From positions 62,001 through 126,000 of the forward strand of contig JAFBJY010001374.1 of assembly GCA_016801885.1 (NCBI GenBank): a stretch of 64,000 nt of DNA. The letters run 5' to 3'. Shown in pieces: positions 22,953 to 34,299 of the stretch. Each line of letters begins with the position of its first letter. Positions within the stretch are counted from its first letter, which is position 1. The translations under genes and the position numbers were made by a program. This DNA is from Toxotes chatareus (Eukaryota; Chordata; Actinopteri; Toxotidae). The notes under the pieces are model-generated. The model was not told the DNA's origin. It saw nothing but the letters and a program-made list of their open reading frames with translations, and did not search any database.

Positions 22953-23588
22953 ATGGAGCATGAGAAGGAGGGACTGGTGAGTAAAATAAATGAGTAGTCC
23001 TGTCACATACTTATTAAAATGTGTTTATACTTGCAATGCGTTGTTTCTGAATCCGAATACTTGCAATGCGTTGTTTCTAAATTAGGAGAAAGAATACACT
23101 TTACAGGCATTTCTAACAAGGTTTCATGTCCGTTTTTTGCTAACCTTAAGTAGACATGCAGACCGTTAGCATTCATTTAATTTCTTTTTCAGACAAACGT
23201 TAGACTAAATCCGTTACTAAAATGTAGTTTTTGAGTAGTTTGGGTTAAGTAGACAGTAATTTTAACTGATTTTAACCGGTGTTTCATCTGTCACGGTCAT
23301 GTCATGTCATGTCAAAAAATCTAGTGCGCTCTCATAAACATACGTGTCGTAAACGTTGTTAAGCGCTTCACTGTTAATTAAACTGTATGTTGGAGAATAA
23401 GCCTTCATTTTTTTTTTATTTTGTGCTTGTTGCTGTTACTGATCATTGGCTAATTTTCTGATGCATGTGTTTTTCAATGCGTTTGTTTAACAGGCTACAA
23501 ACATACAAAAGTGTGAGGAGCAGTATTATAAGTTCCAGATCCGTGAGGCAGAAACAGAACGTCTGGCCACCAGCTTTGGTTCGAAAAG
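22953..23588 (+). other. Possible 5' exons of the CACTA accessory gene
   Basis: ATG at 22953 opens MEHEKEGL and ends at a donor (GGACTG|GTGAGT, 22976). A second segment 23494-23588 begins after TTTAACAG and reads ATNIQKCEEQYYKFQIREAE before a donor. The phase does not join the next exon at 23691 without a stop, so these may be untranslated or alternative exons, or belong to another transcript. Confidence 0.35.
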
Positions 23589-23690
23589 GTATATTTTGGT
23601 CCACCACAGTGAGTATAGTGAAAGGTATGTTTGTTATGTAGACTATTGAAAGACAGGCATCTAATCTGTTGTTCCTCTCTTTCTCTACAG

Positions 23691-26671
23691 GCTCATGTTG
23701 TAGATGGCAAAATGATTATTAAAGTGCAGTATCAAAACCGCAAGAAATTCATCAAATTACAAGATGCTGATTTTGAAGAATTCATATCTGAAGGTAAATG
23801 TTGCTATTGTTATATGAATGACTGGTATTACAGACTGAGTGAAAGTCATTACATCTAATGATTTAAACAATTTGACATGTGATGTTGTCTTTAACCTTAT
23901 CACTTAGTGAGAGAGAAGTTCTCCATCTGTGCGGACAAGATTACTGTTGAAGATGATTCCAGCACTGAGGTGGATGAAGCAGTGTTTGCAGAATTGTGCA
24001 CAATGCAAGGGATTTGCTTTGTCATCAAGGACTGTTGTGACAACGGTAAATTTTAATGTATTAACTTATTTTAACTTAATTAATGAATTTTTACATTGTA
24101 TTAACTACGGGGGGTTGCAGAAGATGCAGAAGATGAGTGTTATTATTATTATATTGTATGCTCTTAGATCCAGGCACAGCTCAGTCATCAGCTCCATCCA
24201 CACCACTGTCCTCAACCAGCGGGAGTTTCTTCACTGTGTCCATTAGTAGCAGCGACAGTGAAACGTCAAGACCATCTAAGCGATTGAGAACGGATGATGA
24301 GGCTTTTCAGAGTTCTTCAGCCAGAGACGTGAGTTTATTCTCTGGTGTTTGCTTTAAATCATATCTAATTTCCTTTCTGATTCAATATATGTCCTTTTTT
24401 GTTGTTTTAAACTGCCATTCAACAACTTAACAGTAAGGATACAAACAATGTCAGAAGCTTGTGTTCACAAAAAGCTGTCTATTTCCTTTGCAATTATTTG
24501 GCTTGATCATCTTGATGATCATGTTGAAATCTGAAAGTAGTTAGCTGTTCTAGGTTTAAATCAAAACTGCTAAATATACCTCTGAGACTAGGCCAGATTG
24601 TTTGGCATTGTTAGTGTACATTGTACCATTTCACTCCGTTATTTAGTTTTGTTACAATCTGTTTAGCTGATAAAGCAGATCCTGCAGACAAAACCAGGAG
24701 GGACAACAGTGCTTGAAGAATATGAAGAAACTGGGATGTTGTGTGACAGTAGAAGAAGGCAGATGGTTAACATTCTTGCAGCACACATGGTTGAGACAGA
24801 AGGGTAAGTTAGGTTTAGGCATTTCACAGCTATTTAACCTACTGTTGTTTTGTTTTCCTTTTACGTCAATTCGCATACTCCAAGATTATTAAATTGTGAT
24901 CGGAGAAAAGCAAGAATGACAGTGATAAGCTCAACTCTGCACTAGATGACTCATGTTACTGAAGTAATGTGGTTACCGTTCAGCCTGTAAAGCACTTGTA
25001 CATGTAAGCTAGGAACAATTTCCCTTTTCTCTGCAGGAGGGTCCCTCAGCGATTCACTAAAGAGAAGTATGCATTGGGAATTGTCACCTTATTCCCTGCA
25101 TTAAAGGATCCTCTATCTAGGAAAGGCTATGTAAGTTGTGCATGTTTCTTAATTACATACTGTAGTTAAAAATAATAATGGTGTGTGAATGCGTTTGACA
25201 TTGTGTCGTGCCCCTAGTGCTTATTAATACACAAATAAAATTATGGACTCACTATTGCTTTTTTGTCTCTGTCCTTTTATAGGAACATTTTTATGACAGT
25301 GAAAGTGGCTCTGGATTTCTGGCATGGCGGCTCAAGACAATTCAGAGAAAGACAAAACTTTGTCCAAGGAACCTATTATGCAGACAGCAAGAGGAGGTGG
25401 TCCAAGACAGGAGAGAGAGGTGCCTCAGATTGGTGGTCAGTTAGACGACAAACGTTGTAAAGAGGCCATATCTTTGATGAACCACACAAGTGATGGAAAA
25501 ATCATCCTGCAAAAAATGAGGGAAACCTTTGAGTATAGACAGCGCCTCATCCACAATCCTGATGAATCACACACCATACTCTCTGTGTTTCTGAGGTTCC
25601 TGGACACAAAGGGACTGGTAATTATTGTCATTTTCATTATCATTTTTAATTCATAGCTTTAAGCTTAGCTTAGAAATGTAAACTTAACCAGAAATGTTCT
25701 TTCATTTCTCTGTTGCTGCAGATACATCAAGATTTCAGTCTCCTCTTTGGACCAGAAACATCTGCCAAACTTCTTGAGAAATGGCATACTTTCTATAAAA
25801 GCAAGGTGATCAGAGAAGCAGAGAGCCTGACTACAACACCAGTGCTCCAGAGTTTGCTGACGTCTGCCAGAAATCAGGACAATGATGACCGCCCAGGTAT
25901 TCTATTAAAGGCTAAATGAAATGATGTCAATTAATTGTGTCTTACAATACGTAGTACTTAAAGGGATAGTTCAGATTATTTGACGTAAGGTTGTATGAGG
26001 TATTTAGTGATACAGTACATAGAGGTTGATGCAGCCCCAACTTTGTGAAGCAGAGTACCAGCGCAGAATATTTATTTAATTTATAAGAAACTTGTGATAA
26101 AAAAAACCTCTTTTCTTACAGAGTGGGACAGTGATATGGCATCTTTCCTGCTGCTCCTGCATATCCTACCACCTCAGCCTACTAAAAGGAAAACACCAAA
26201 GATCAGTGCAGCTCAGGCTATGGACCATCTAGTTGTGTTTCACAAGGTATGTATTAGGCCACAGTATGCAATTGAATTGGGAAATGTAGCACAGAGAAAA
26301 AGACAATATTACAAAGCAACTTGTTACTTAATTATTTCCTCCTCCAGTCATGTAGGAGCCTAGACGAACACATGGAGAACCAGGAGGGACATCACCAGCC
26401 CTATATTCTTGCATGTGGAACCTGCAAGCAGGACATCAGCACTTATTACGTCGTGATAGACAAGAAGCTTATCCCCTGCCAGGGAACCACGTCATTGGCA
26501 GCTGTTGATGAACTCTTCAAGGTGCACTTCGTTTTCAGTGTAAGTTATGATGCTGCTCTCAACAACATGTACACATTCCTACAGACAACAGTCTATGGTT
26601 TGGATGTTGACACGACTAAAGAAAGTCCAAAGGTGAAGGAATTGAGAGCCAAGTTCATGAACACAAGCTAA
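23691..26671 (+). CDS. CACTA accessory gene, SAMD3-like protein with PB1-like start
   Basis: Exons read by eye are 23691-23793, 23908-24045, 24168-24328, 24667-24803, 25037-25130, 25283-25617, 25722-25896, 26122-26246 and 26348-26671, with GT-AG junctions and matching phases over most of the gene. The first ATG in frame is 23712. The N-terminus (MIIKVQYQNRKKFIKLQDAD then VREKFSI) resembles a PB1-like fold. A Ser/Thr-rich linker, a small basic patch (PSKRLR) and a long helical region follow (RFTKEKYALGIVTLFPALKD, GSGFLAWRLKTIQRKTK, AISLMNHTSD, GLIHQDFSLLFG, SDMASFLLLLHILPP, ESPKVKELRAKFMN). This is the protein usually labelled 'sterile alpha motif domain-containing 3-like' in fish, here as transposon cargo (family memory). 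Exon 25283-25617 loses frame at an AAAA run near 25357. One more A would keep it open. Role in transposition unknown. Confidence 0.7.
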
Positions 26672-26852
26672 GAGCCAAGTTCTTATACAGTGTATATGTG
26701 TACATCATTGCATGATACACATAGCGCAATTATGCAGCACATTTTTGTTAGCCTCTCTTTGTTTTTTTGGGGGGAAAAGTCTTAGTATTTGTGTTGGGAT
26801 ATCAAAGAAAGAAGAGTGACATACCTGAATAGAGGCAAAGAGTTCTTGAACT

Positions 26853-29284
26853 ATGTATAGGTGTTACATTTGCAGATCCTTGCATGATGCACCTAGTGCA
26901 TTAATTCGGCACCTGAAGTTTTGTCATGGGTTATATCCAGGTAAAAAATTTGTTGTTCTCTGTGCTCAAGAAGGATGTTCATTGCAGTTTCAAAGTTTTG
27001 CAGGTTTTAGAAAGCATTTAAATATTTGTCATAGTACGGTTAACATGGGAACAAGCGATGGTGTAAATATCCAAGCACATCAGTCAGACTTCAGTGAACA
27101 GAGCTCACAACAAGATGCCTCTGACATGGAATTAGATGTGACAACTCAACCTTCAACATCTCATATGTCAAAAGATCAGGCAAAAGATATGTGCGCTTCA
27201 ATCATAGCAAAGTTACAGGGCAGTGGTGTTGCCAACAATATTGTGTTATCTGTTGTTGAAAGCATGGAGGAGTATGTTAGTGAAGTTCATGCAAATCTTA
27301 AAGAGCAAGTGTTAGATGCAGTGCCTACTGATAATCCCAGTAGAAGTGCAGTGGAAGACATCTTCAGGAATACTTTCAATCCATTCAGTGACTTAAACAC
27401 AAACTCTAAATGGAGTAAATATTTTTGTGAGAAATGGGGTGTTGTCGAACCACTAGAAATGCACTTAGGAGTGAGATATGATTCAAAGAGAAACAAAGTA
27501 TCAGGAGTGTATGAGCAGGTACCAGTAAATGACACTTTTATTTATGTACCCTGTTAAAAACATTAGAGTTCATTTTCAAGAATCAAGATGTGTGTTGTCA
27601 TATTAACAAATCTGTTGATTTTGGTAGCTTATACAAAGATTTCTGTGATGGAAAATATTTCAGAAATCACCCATTATATTCAAAATTGAAAATGCATTGC
27701 AAATCCAAATCTACTATGATGATTTTGAAACATCAAATCCACTAGGGTCAAAACAAGGCATTCATAAGCTTGGATGTTTATATTTTACACTCCATAATTT
27801 ACCACCACGTATGAATTCCTCACTAATGAATATCCATCTCATTTCTTTGTTTCATTCCCAAGATGCAAAAAAGTATGGCATTGACAAAGTACTTTCTCCG
27901 TTTGTAGATGATGTGAAGTTACTAGAGCAAAATGGAATGAAAGTGTCATTTAGTGAACAACCTGTCTATGGCACCATAGCACAAGTAACAGGCGACAACT
28001 TAGGCCTGAACTCAATTCTTGGATATGTGGAATCTTTCACTGCTATTACTGCAGAGTGTGTCTTATTGATAGAGCAACTGCTCAAACAGTGTTTAGTGAA
28101 AATGATCCACGTGTGTTGTTGCGCACAAAAAACTAACCAATGAGAATCATTACAACTATCTTGCCGAGAATCCAAGAGAAAATTCTTGTTTTGGTATCAA
28201 ACGCAATAGTATACTCAATTCCTTGACATATTACAATGTATCTGATAACTTTGTGTGTGATATAATGCATGATATCTTAGAAGGAGTAGCACAGTATGAG
28301 ATTAAGTTATTGTTTGAATATTTGAAACAGAATTATATTTCTAATGAAAACATACTCCAACGTGTACATGCATTCAACTATGGCTTCATGGATAAAAAAA
28401 ATCGTCCAACACACATAAACATGTTTTGTACTGGCAATAGTATTGGCCTGAATGCCAGTCAAACATTATGCCTTATTCGTAACCTGCCGTTAATACTTGG
28501 AGATGTTGTACCAGAAGGTGGCACACACTGGCATTTGTTGTGGCTGTTGTTACATATCATTAACATTGTGTTTTCCCCCTGTATTACAGAGGGTATGACT
28601 ATTTTTTTAAAACATCTTATTGCAGAGCATCATAAATTATTCACTGATTTGTATCCTCAAAATAATCTGATCCCAAAACACCACTTCATGATCCATTATC
28701 CTGAATGCATACGTCAAATTGGACCTTTAGTACATGTTTGGAGTATGAGGTATGAGGCTAAACACAAATTCTTTAAGTCTAGCTTAAAAAACTTCAAGAA
28801 CATAACCAAGTCCCTTGCTAAAAAACACCAAATTGCAGTTGCTTATCATTGGGAATCGTTGTCCACTAAGGGTATTGAGTCTGGGCCTGTTAAACTGAAA
28901 AAACTGACTGATGTTGAAAATGGTGATTTGATTTCAGAACATTTTCAGATTGATTTGTCAAGTGATATACACGAGACAACTTGGGTTAAACATAATGGCA
29001 TTGAATATCACACTGGTCTTGTTGTGTGCACTGATGTTGTCAATGATATGCCAGTGTTCATGAAGATTATTTGTATTTTTCTGCAAAATGATGTGTTTTT
29101 TTTAGTTTCAGAAATGGAGACTGTATTTGTAGAGCATTTTCATGCTTTTCGTGCTGTTGACAACACACATAATGTTTCAGTTGTTAGACCTCATGATTTG
29201 AGATACTTTAAGCCCTTCAATGTCCAGAGGTCTTATGGTTCAGACTTATTTTTGTATATTGTGCCAGACAGCTGCATTGTATAG
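26853..29284 (+). pseudogene. CACTA transposase with N-terminal C2H2 fingers
   Basis: The N-terminal part (26853-27557) has two C2H2 fingers, CYICRSLHDAPSALIRHLKF-CH and CAQEGCSLQFQSFAGF...H, then an acidic, Ser-rich linker. Catalytic-region landmarks are IYYDDFETSNPLGSKQG (27703 on), GTIAQVTGDNLGLNS, DIMHDILEGVAQYEIKLL (28257 on), FMIHYPECIRQIGPLVHVW and MRYEAKHKFFKSSLKN, as in animal CACTA transposases. The last 353 codons (28223-29284) are open. Upstream the frame breaks at about 27553 (C-run), 27690 (T-run), 28040 and 28130 (A-run). Most are consistent with one-base indels. Product would bind the element ends and cut DNA. The accessory gene lies just upstream on the same strand. Confidence 0.75.
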
Positions 29285-29601
29285 GGCAAACTACAGAGCT
29301 TGGGCACTATTGTACAAGGTCACTGTACAAGGTTGTTTTAAGTGCCATTTTCTTTAAAATCAATTTCAAACTCTTTAGTAAAAATAAAATATTTTTCATT
29401 GCAATACTTTAAGGAGTGATTATTGTTATCCCTGTGTACCATATAACATGTGTCAATGGTAAAGTGAACACTACTACTTAAGTGTACATTTAACGCCATC
29501 AAGTGTTGATGATTACTGGTACAGTGTTGACCTGTTAAATCCAACAGTGTCTCTAATGGGTGTAAGTTTAACACTAACTTGGGGTTCTTGTCATACATTA
29601 C

Positions 29602-29830
29602 AGTGTTAATATTTTACACTATAAGAGTTTGTTGGGTAACACTACCACAGTGTTAATAATTTTAATGAATCCACTGTTGTGTTAATATTTTACACTATAA
29701 GAGTTTGTTGGGTAACACTACCACAGTGTTAATAATTTTAATGAATCCACTGTAGTGTTAATATTTTACACTATAAGAGTTTGTCAGATAACACTACCAC
29801 AGTGTTAATAATTTTAATGATTTCAAAAGT
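29602..29830. repeat. Three 76-bp subterminal tandem repeats of the CACTA element
   Basis: Three consecutive units contain GTTAATATTTTACACTATAA and ACACTACCACAGTGTTAATA. Unit starts are 76 bp apart (29605, 29681, 29757). The third is slightly diverged (GTCAGATAACAC). Subterminal repeats of this kind are typical binding sites for CACTA-encoded proteins (family knowledge). Confidence 0.85.
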
Positions 29831-29877
29831 GTTAATTTAACACTTAACCAGTGGTTCCCATATAAACCCCGGGAAAG

Positions 29878-29928
29878 TGTTAGTTTTAACTCTGAGGGTG
29901 TTAAATTTGCGATTTCAAATTTGCTGTG
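29878..29928. repeat. Right terminal inverted repeat region of the CACTA element
   Basis: Ends AATTTGCTGTG, the exact reverse complement of the left end CACAGCAAATT. Inside it lies TTTTAACTC, the counterpart of GAGTTAAAA near the left end. Confidence 0.85.
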
Positions 29929-30180
29929 CAGAAGCAAAAAGCTGTCATGACTGGTAATTATTTACATTACAGTCTGCAAAGAATATTAATCCTAAATGTA
30001 TCTGTAGCAGAGTGTTGAATGTGTTAGACAGGACCACAGACAGAGAACATGCAGCTCCAGAGCCAGAGATACCTGCAGAAAGGTACAGAGAAAGAGAGAC
30101 CAGAGAGAGACAGGGACAGGACTACGGGACAGAGAGGACACAGAGTTAACATGGAATAAAGGATGGTTCAGTTGCCTCAG
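29929..30180 (+). repeat. 'caattcaatt' dispersed element, copy 2, right part
   Basis: CAGAAGCAAAAAGCTGTCAT then GACTGGTAATTATT continues copy 1 (9490 on) directly after the CACTA right end, and extends further (CACAGACAGAGAACATGCAG, then ACAGAGTTAACATGGAATAA). Confidence 0.8.
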
Positions 30181-30544
30181 CCAGCCCTACTATGGCCATT
30201 ATCCTTAACTGTAACAGTGTCTGTAGAAATAATTGTGACTGACTAAAGGTTTTGTCAAAATAAATAAAACTGTAACTACAACTAATTATAACCTTTGTCA
30301 AACAAAAAAGTTTCAAGCCTAATTTTAAAATGACAGTGTGTCTGCTTCCTGAACCCTTATCTTCATATTTACTGCTTGTTAATTGTTTAGTTTGCTCAGC
30401 TGTTCATTTATTTATAACTAAGTAGTGTGGCCCAATATAAACAGGACAGGCATTGTAATGTTGTAGTTTCACCACAAGAGGGAGTTGGTGGTTTGGAGTT
30501 GCTCCTGGTCAGCGGACGTCGACACGTGATTGTGTTGCTCCAAA

Positions 30545-31110
30545 GATTAGTGGTGTGCGATACTGCATATTTTGGTATCGATCCGATACCAAGTAATACG
30601 GGCCAGTATCGTCGATACTGATACTGATACCAATACTTTTGAATAAATAAGGTGGATGTGTCATTGAATTGCTAAATTTCAATTAATTTCCATGACCTTA
30701 AGTATTGTTTGTGTGATGTTTCCTTTTTTATTATTAAATAGTTAAAACCCAGGACAGAATTAGGACAGTTTATAATTAAATAGAAAATGCTTTATTATCA
30801 AATTTTTTTCAGAAAAATCTTAAATAAAAAGTGCACGCAAACCAGTAAATAACTTAAAACAAGTACTGTCAAGAAACTATAATACAAAAATTTAATTAAA
30901 ATTCTCAATAACAAAAACAACAACCGGTGAAAATATAAATAATAGTGTTTCCACTATAACTGACTAGCTTTTTACAAATCCCACATTTTGCTGTTGTTTC
31001 ATTTTTGGCTTGAAAATACAGCCACACGGCGCTCCTCTCTCTCTGCCATTCTTCTGTGGTTTTTTCTCCCTGTGCTGATGAACCTCATCCGGCAAACTGT
31101 TTGCTTTGCA
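30545..31110 (+). mobile_element. hAT-like non-autonomous element (partial)
   Basis: Starts at GTGGTGTGCGATACTGCATA, a motif I know from fish hAT-type elements, with a palindromic GGTATCGATCCGATACC just inside. The interior is AT-rich and non-coding. No clear right end was found before the tRNA-like sequences, so the limit is approximate. Confidence 0.45.
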
Positions 31111-31209
31111 CGTCTGACGCGTCACGTCACGTGACTCAGACGCCCGGGTAGCTGGGGTGGATCGGTGCCTTGCTCAGGGGCATCACAGGTCGCCTTCATA
31201 ACCACCGTA

Positions 31210-31306
31210 TCCGTTTTTTTGGGCTTGGTCGAGAGATCAAACCCACGACCCTCTGATCCAAAGTCCAAAGGCGCACTCTTAACTTGCTGCGCCACAGCTG
31301 TCCCCC
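31210..31306 (-). repeat. tRNA-derived SINE-like sequence
   Basis: On the minus strand GACAGCTGTGGCGCAGCAAG looks like a box A region, and about 35 nt later GGGTCGTGGGTTTGATCTC looks like a box B. It does not fold as a clean cloverleaf. It ends only 10 nt before the tRNA-Gly gene's 3' side. Likely the head of a tRNA-derived SINE or a decayed tRNA. Confidence 0.5.
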
Positions 31307-31316
31307 AAAAGCATAT

Positions 31317-31387
31317 TGCATTGGCCGGGAATCGAACCCGGGCCTCCCGCGTGGCAGGCGAGAATTCTACCACTGAACCACCAATGC
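31317..31387 (-). tRNA. tRNA-Gly (GCC)
   Basis: 71 nt. Acceptor stem GCATTGG/CCAATGC pairs fully. The D arm follows (GTTCAGTGGTAGAAT), then anticodon stem-loop CTCGCCTGCCACGCGGGAG with anticodon GCC, and T arm CCCGGGTTCGATTCCCGG. The discriminator is A. A TTTT run 6-10 nt downstream on the minus strand (31310-31307) serves as an RNA polymerase III stop. Box A and box B are intact, so it is probably functional. Confidence 0.95.
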
Positions 31388-33040
31388 AAGCTTACTGTTT
31401 AACCCCATGCCTCCAAGGGAGATTGTGACCTGATCGCAGCACCTTAGACTGTTCGGCCATCCTGACTTATTACTTCAGTAAAAGTCTGTAGCATAAACAT
31501 TCATTTACTTGTAAAATACATATCAAAAGTCCTTGCGACTCAAATGTCTTCACAACAACAGCTGTTGAAAATGTCTTCATGTATGCACAGCTGTGTTATA
31601 TCAAATAAATCTTTATTTATTTATGGATTGTTTTCTGAATACTGGGACACTATGTTGCTGAAACTAACAGAGAGAAGTCACATCCATCCCAGAAGGATTT
31701 TAGATCCCAGAGCTTCCACTTTGACTTCCTAGTATCATGTTGTTGAACGTGACAGACATCACTCACCTGTACTGATATGATATGCATCAGTGTTGGAAAG
31801 AAAGAGCTACAGGTTAATGTGATAGAAATACATGTTTTTGTATGGTCCAGTCATTATTTGCATCTGTCACTGTAGCTTTTTGGACCCAAAAAGCTACAGT
31901 GAGGCACTAAAGATCAGTTCAGTGAGGCAGATCAGTGAGGCACTAAAGAGTGACATCCAGGTGTTAGCTTTTAACTCTGAGGATGCAAAATGAAGGTTTA
32001 CAAGAAAAGATGAGAGAGAACGACTGAAACAGCCAAACAGAGTGGGTGTTAACTTAAAGTCTCTGAAACTAATACAACTATTTTCAATCATTTGAACCCA
32101 CTGAGATTTAAAATCCCTTCTTTTTTTTTTTTTTTTTTTTTAGCAAGCAGGGCAATAAAGAGAACAATACAGGAAGTTACAGTTGTTTTGAAATGTGTCT
32201 CAGTTTTATAAATATCAAATGTAATGATGAGAGAGAGCATCTCTATAATCTCTCTCTTTTGTGTAATAATGATCTTAAACTAACACACATCAAATATGGG
32301 GCTTTGTAGTTTTCCATCATAAGATCACTAGTTGGTGTAGGACATATAGAGTGAGGTAAAGAGGACACAGGTGGGGCCACACATCATTTTTGCCCCCACT
32401 GCCCAGAGTGACTTTATCCAGCCATGATCTCCCTTGATCTTCTTTGCAGGATAAACTTACCAGGAACATCACAGCCTCAGGTATTTAGTTTTTTAGTCAG
32501 GGTTACAGTCACTGTGCATGGTAAAGCCTTTAATGTGCCTCTGCATGAGCTGCTATGGTTGCTGTAAATTCACACAGAGTAATGTAACAAAAGTATCCTC
32601 CACAATCTGTTGTGTTACAGAAGTTCAGCATCATTTTATTCCTTGTTGAACAAAGTCAAATCCATTGTTTTCTTTATACAAAGCTCCACACCACTTTTTT
32701 CTTTCCTTCATGTTTTAGAGCAAATCAATAGCATTTGTTCCACAATGAGATTAGATGCAAAGCAAAAATCATTCAACCCAATCAAAGCATAATATTAATT
32801 TATTTTTATTGAATTAAATTTAACTTTCAGACAGAAGTAACCCTACCCAGCTGTCAACCTGTTGCTGCTTTTAAAGCAAACACATTCAGTGTTAGCTTGT
32901 TTAAACTTCTTAAGGAAAATTAAATCATGCATATTACACAGGTTTGCATTCATCCTCCACCTTCAGTAAATTGCTGCTTTTAAAGATACAGTAGTTTCCA
33001 CTTTGAGCCTGACATTTTTCTGTAGATGAACCCACATTAA
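31388..33040. other. Non-coding stretch with a palindrome
   Basis: No gene recognised. It contains the near-perfect palindrome at 31868-31901, a 22-T run at about 32121-32142, and short unmotivated open frames. Confidence 0.5.
31868..31901. repeat. 16-bp perfect inverted repeat with 2-nt spacer
   Basis: CACTGTAGCTTTTTGG, then AC, then its exact reverse complement CCAAAAAGCTACAGTG. Followed by repeated GAGGCACTAAAGA words (31902-31951). Confidence 0.9.
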
Positions 33041-33106
33041 AGTAAAAGAAAGAGCACCAACCGGCACCAACAGGGTGCCGGTTGGTGCTCATTCTTTCTT
33101 TTTACT
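33041..33106. repeat. Long hairpin, 17-bp perfect core plus A/T-rich stem
   Basis: Left arm ends GAGCACCAACCGGCACC, the loop is AACAG, and the right arm begins GGTGCCGGTTGGTGCTC. The pairing continues outward through AGTAAAAGAAA / TTTCTTTTTACT with a few bulged bases. No flanking duplication was seen. Confidence 0.85.
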
Positions 33107-34160
33107 GTCTGGGCAAAAAATGTGGATCCTGTTAGATTTGTTATGAGCTTGTGCTGATTGTTTGTCCTCCTGCAGGTCTTCATGCGCTGCCCGAAGGATG
33201 CTGAACAGTTGTGCTGAGCATGTGTTTGGTTGGGCCTCGGTCGGTGCTTTATGCTAAGTGATCAGTAAGTTTGATGAGTGGCTGCTGTTCAGAGACCAAT
33301 GGGAATGGTTGTATGTTGATGAGAGCTGTGGATGGTGGAAGTGTGGAGTGGAGGTGTGTGCTGGAGTGTTACGTATGTGATTTCCTTGGCTGTTGCTGTG
33401 AATGGGGGCTTTGTGGAGTGGGCTGTAGCAGCTCATTGTTTGACTGAGGTGGTAAACCGCAGTCTGTCTCATCTGGCGATCAAGCGGGTCAGCGTCCTGA
33501 GCAGCATCCACACTCGTTAAATATGTGGCGTTTGCTGTGTGTAATAGCACCTCTGTGTACAGCAGGAGGTCAGTGCTCTAAATGTATAGACAAGTGTTGG
33601 TTTTCACCTGCCTCCTGTCTTTGTGTTGGTCAGAAGCATTTTATCTGAGCTCAGTGGTCACCACACACATTTGTCCCACTCTACTGCAGCAGTCTAAAGG
33701 GTGTAGCTGATCCAGTCTGACCTTCCTTCTCCTCCACTCTCTGTCTCTGTAAAATGATCCAGCCCAGAGTCCTCCCACAGCCTGTGGGCCACATTCAGCA
33801 GGATGACATCATGCACTTGTCCCTCTGGCCCGTCCCCCAGCCTGGTGCTCACCGTCCCTCTGCTTTTGATGCACTGGAGTTTTTCATGTCCTGGATATCT
33901 GACTCTCAATACAACCCAGAGATGTGAACCTCCAGCAAGAGACAGGCCAGAGAGTAACACACACACGCACACACACACACACACAAGTTTTTACTCTCTT
34001 CAGTATTTAGATAAGTTCTAACTCTTTTAGTATTTAAAAGTAATGGTAGATTTGCTCCCAACCCCTTCTTTCAAAGTTTTATTTTCTTCTACACTTTCCT
34101 AAAAAACAAGAAAAAAATTGCATGTTAGTAAATAGATAACTGTAGTAAGTTTTAACTCTT
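33107..34160. other. Non-coding stretch with (CA)n
   Basis: No gene recognised. A CA run lies at 33958-33985. An open plus-strand stretch at about 33755-33928 (reading QPVGHIQQDDIMHLSLW) has balanced composition but no known match and no clear splice sites. Confidence 0.4.
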
Positions 34161-34166
34161 TTTAGT

Positions 34167-34280
34167 ATTTACCGTAATTTCCGGACTATAAGCCACTACT
34201 TTTTTCACACGCTTTGAACCCTGCGGCTTAAACAATGATGCAGCTAATTTATAGATTTTTATGGGTTAACGAGAGAAAAC
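34167..34280 (+). mobile_element. MITE fragment ('ccgtaatttccggactataa' type)
   Basis: Starts TTACCGTAATTTCCGGACTA then TAAGCC and includes GAACCCTGCGGCTTAAACAA, a sequence I recognise from many vertebrate genomes as a short DNA-transposon derivative. The right end is lost in an A/T-rich run leading to the next repeat. Confidence 0.55.
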
Positions 34281-34299
34281 AATAAAAACATTTTTTTTT

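Larger units (their letters stand above)
22719..29928 (+). mobile_element. CACTA (EnSpm) DNA transposon, 7.2 kb
   Basis: Left end CACAGCAAATTCACC, right end the reverse complement of CACAGCAAATTTGAA. The 11-bp perfect inverted repeat begins with CAC, as CACTA elements do. CA flanks both ends (22717-22718 and 29929-29930). Joining the flanks over a single CA gives AGAGCACAGAAGCAAAAAGC, matching the uninterrupted copy 1 at 9485 (AGAGCACAGAGGC). It holds two plus-strand genes, a spliced SAMD3-like accessory gene and a zinc-finger transposase, and has tandem subterminal repeats on the right. Confidence 0.85.

Noticed and set aside
29602..29830. CRISPR-like array
   Set aside because: The 76-bp units are contiguous without unique spacers and lie at a transposon end in a vertebrate genome.
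33755..33928. Possible conserved exon (reads QPVGHIQQDDIMHLSLW)
   Set aside because: Open for about 57 codons but without clear splice signals, neighbouring exons or a recognised family. The opposite strand is equally open.
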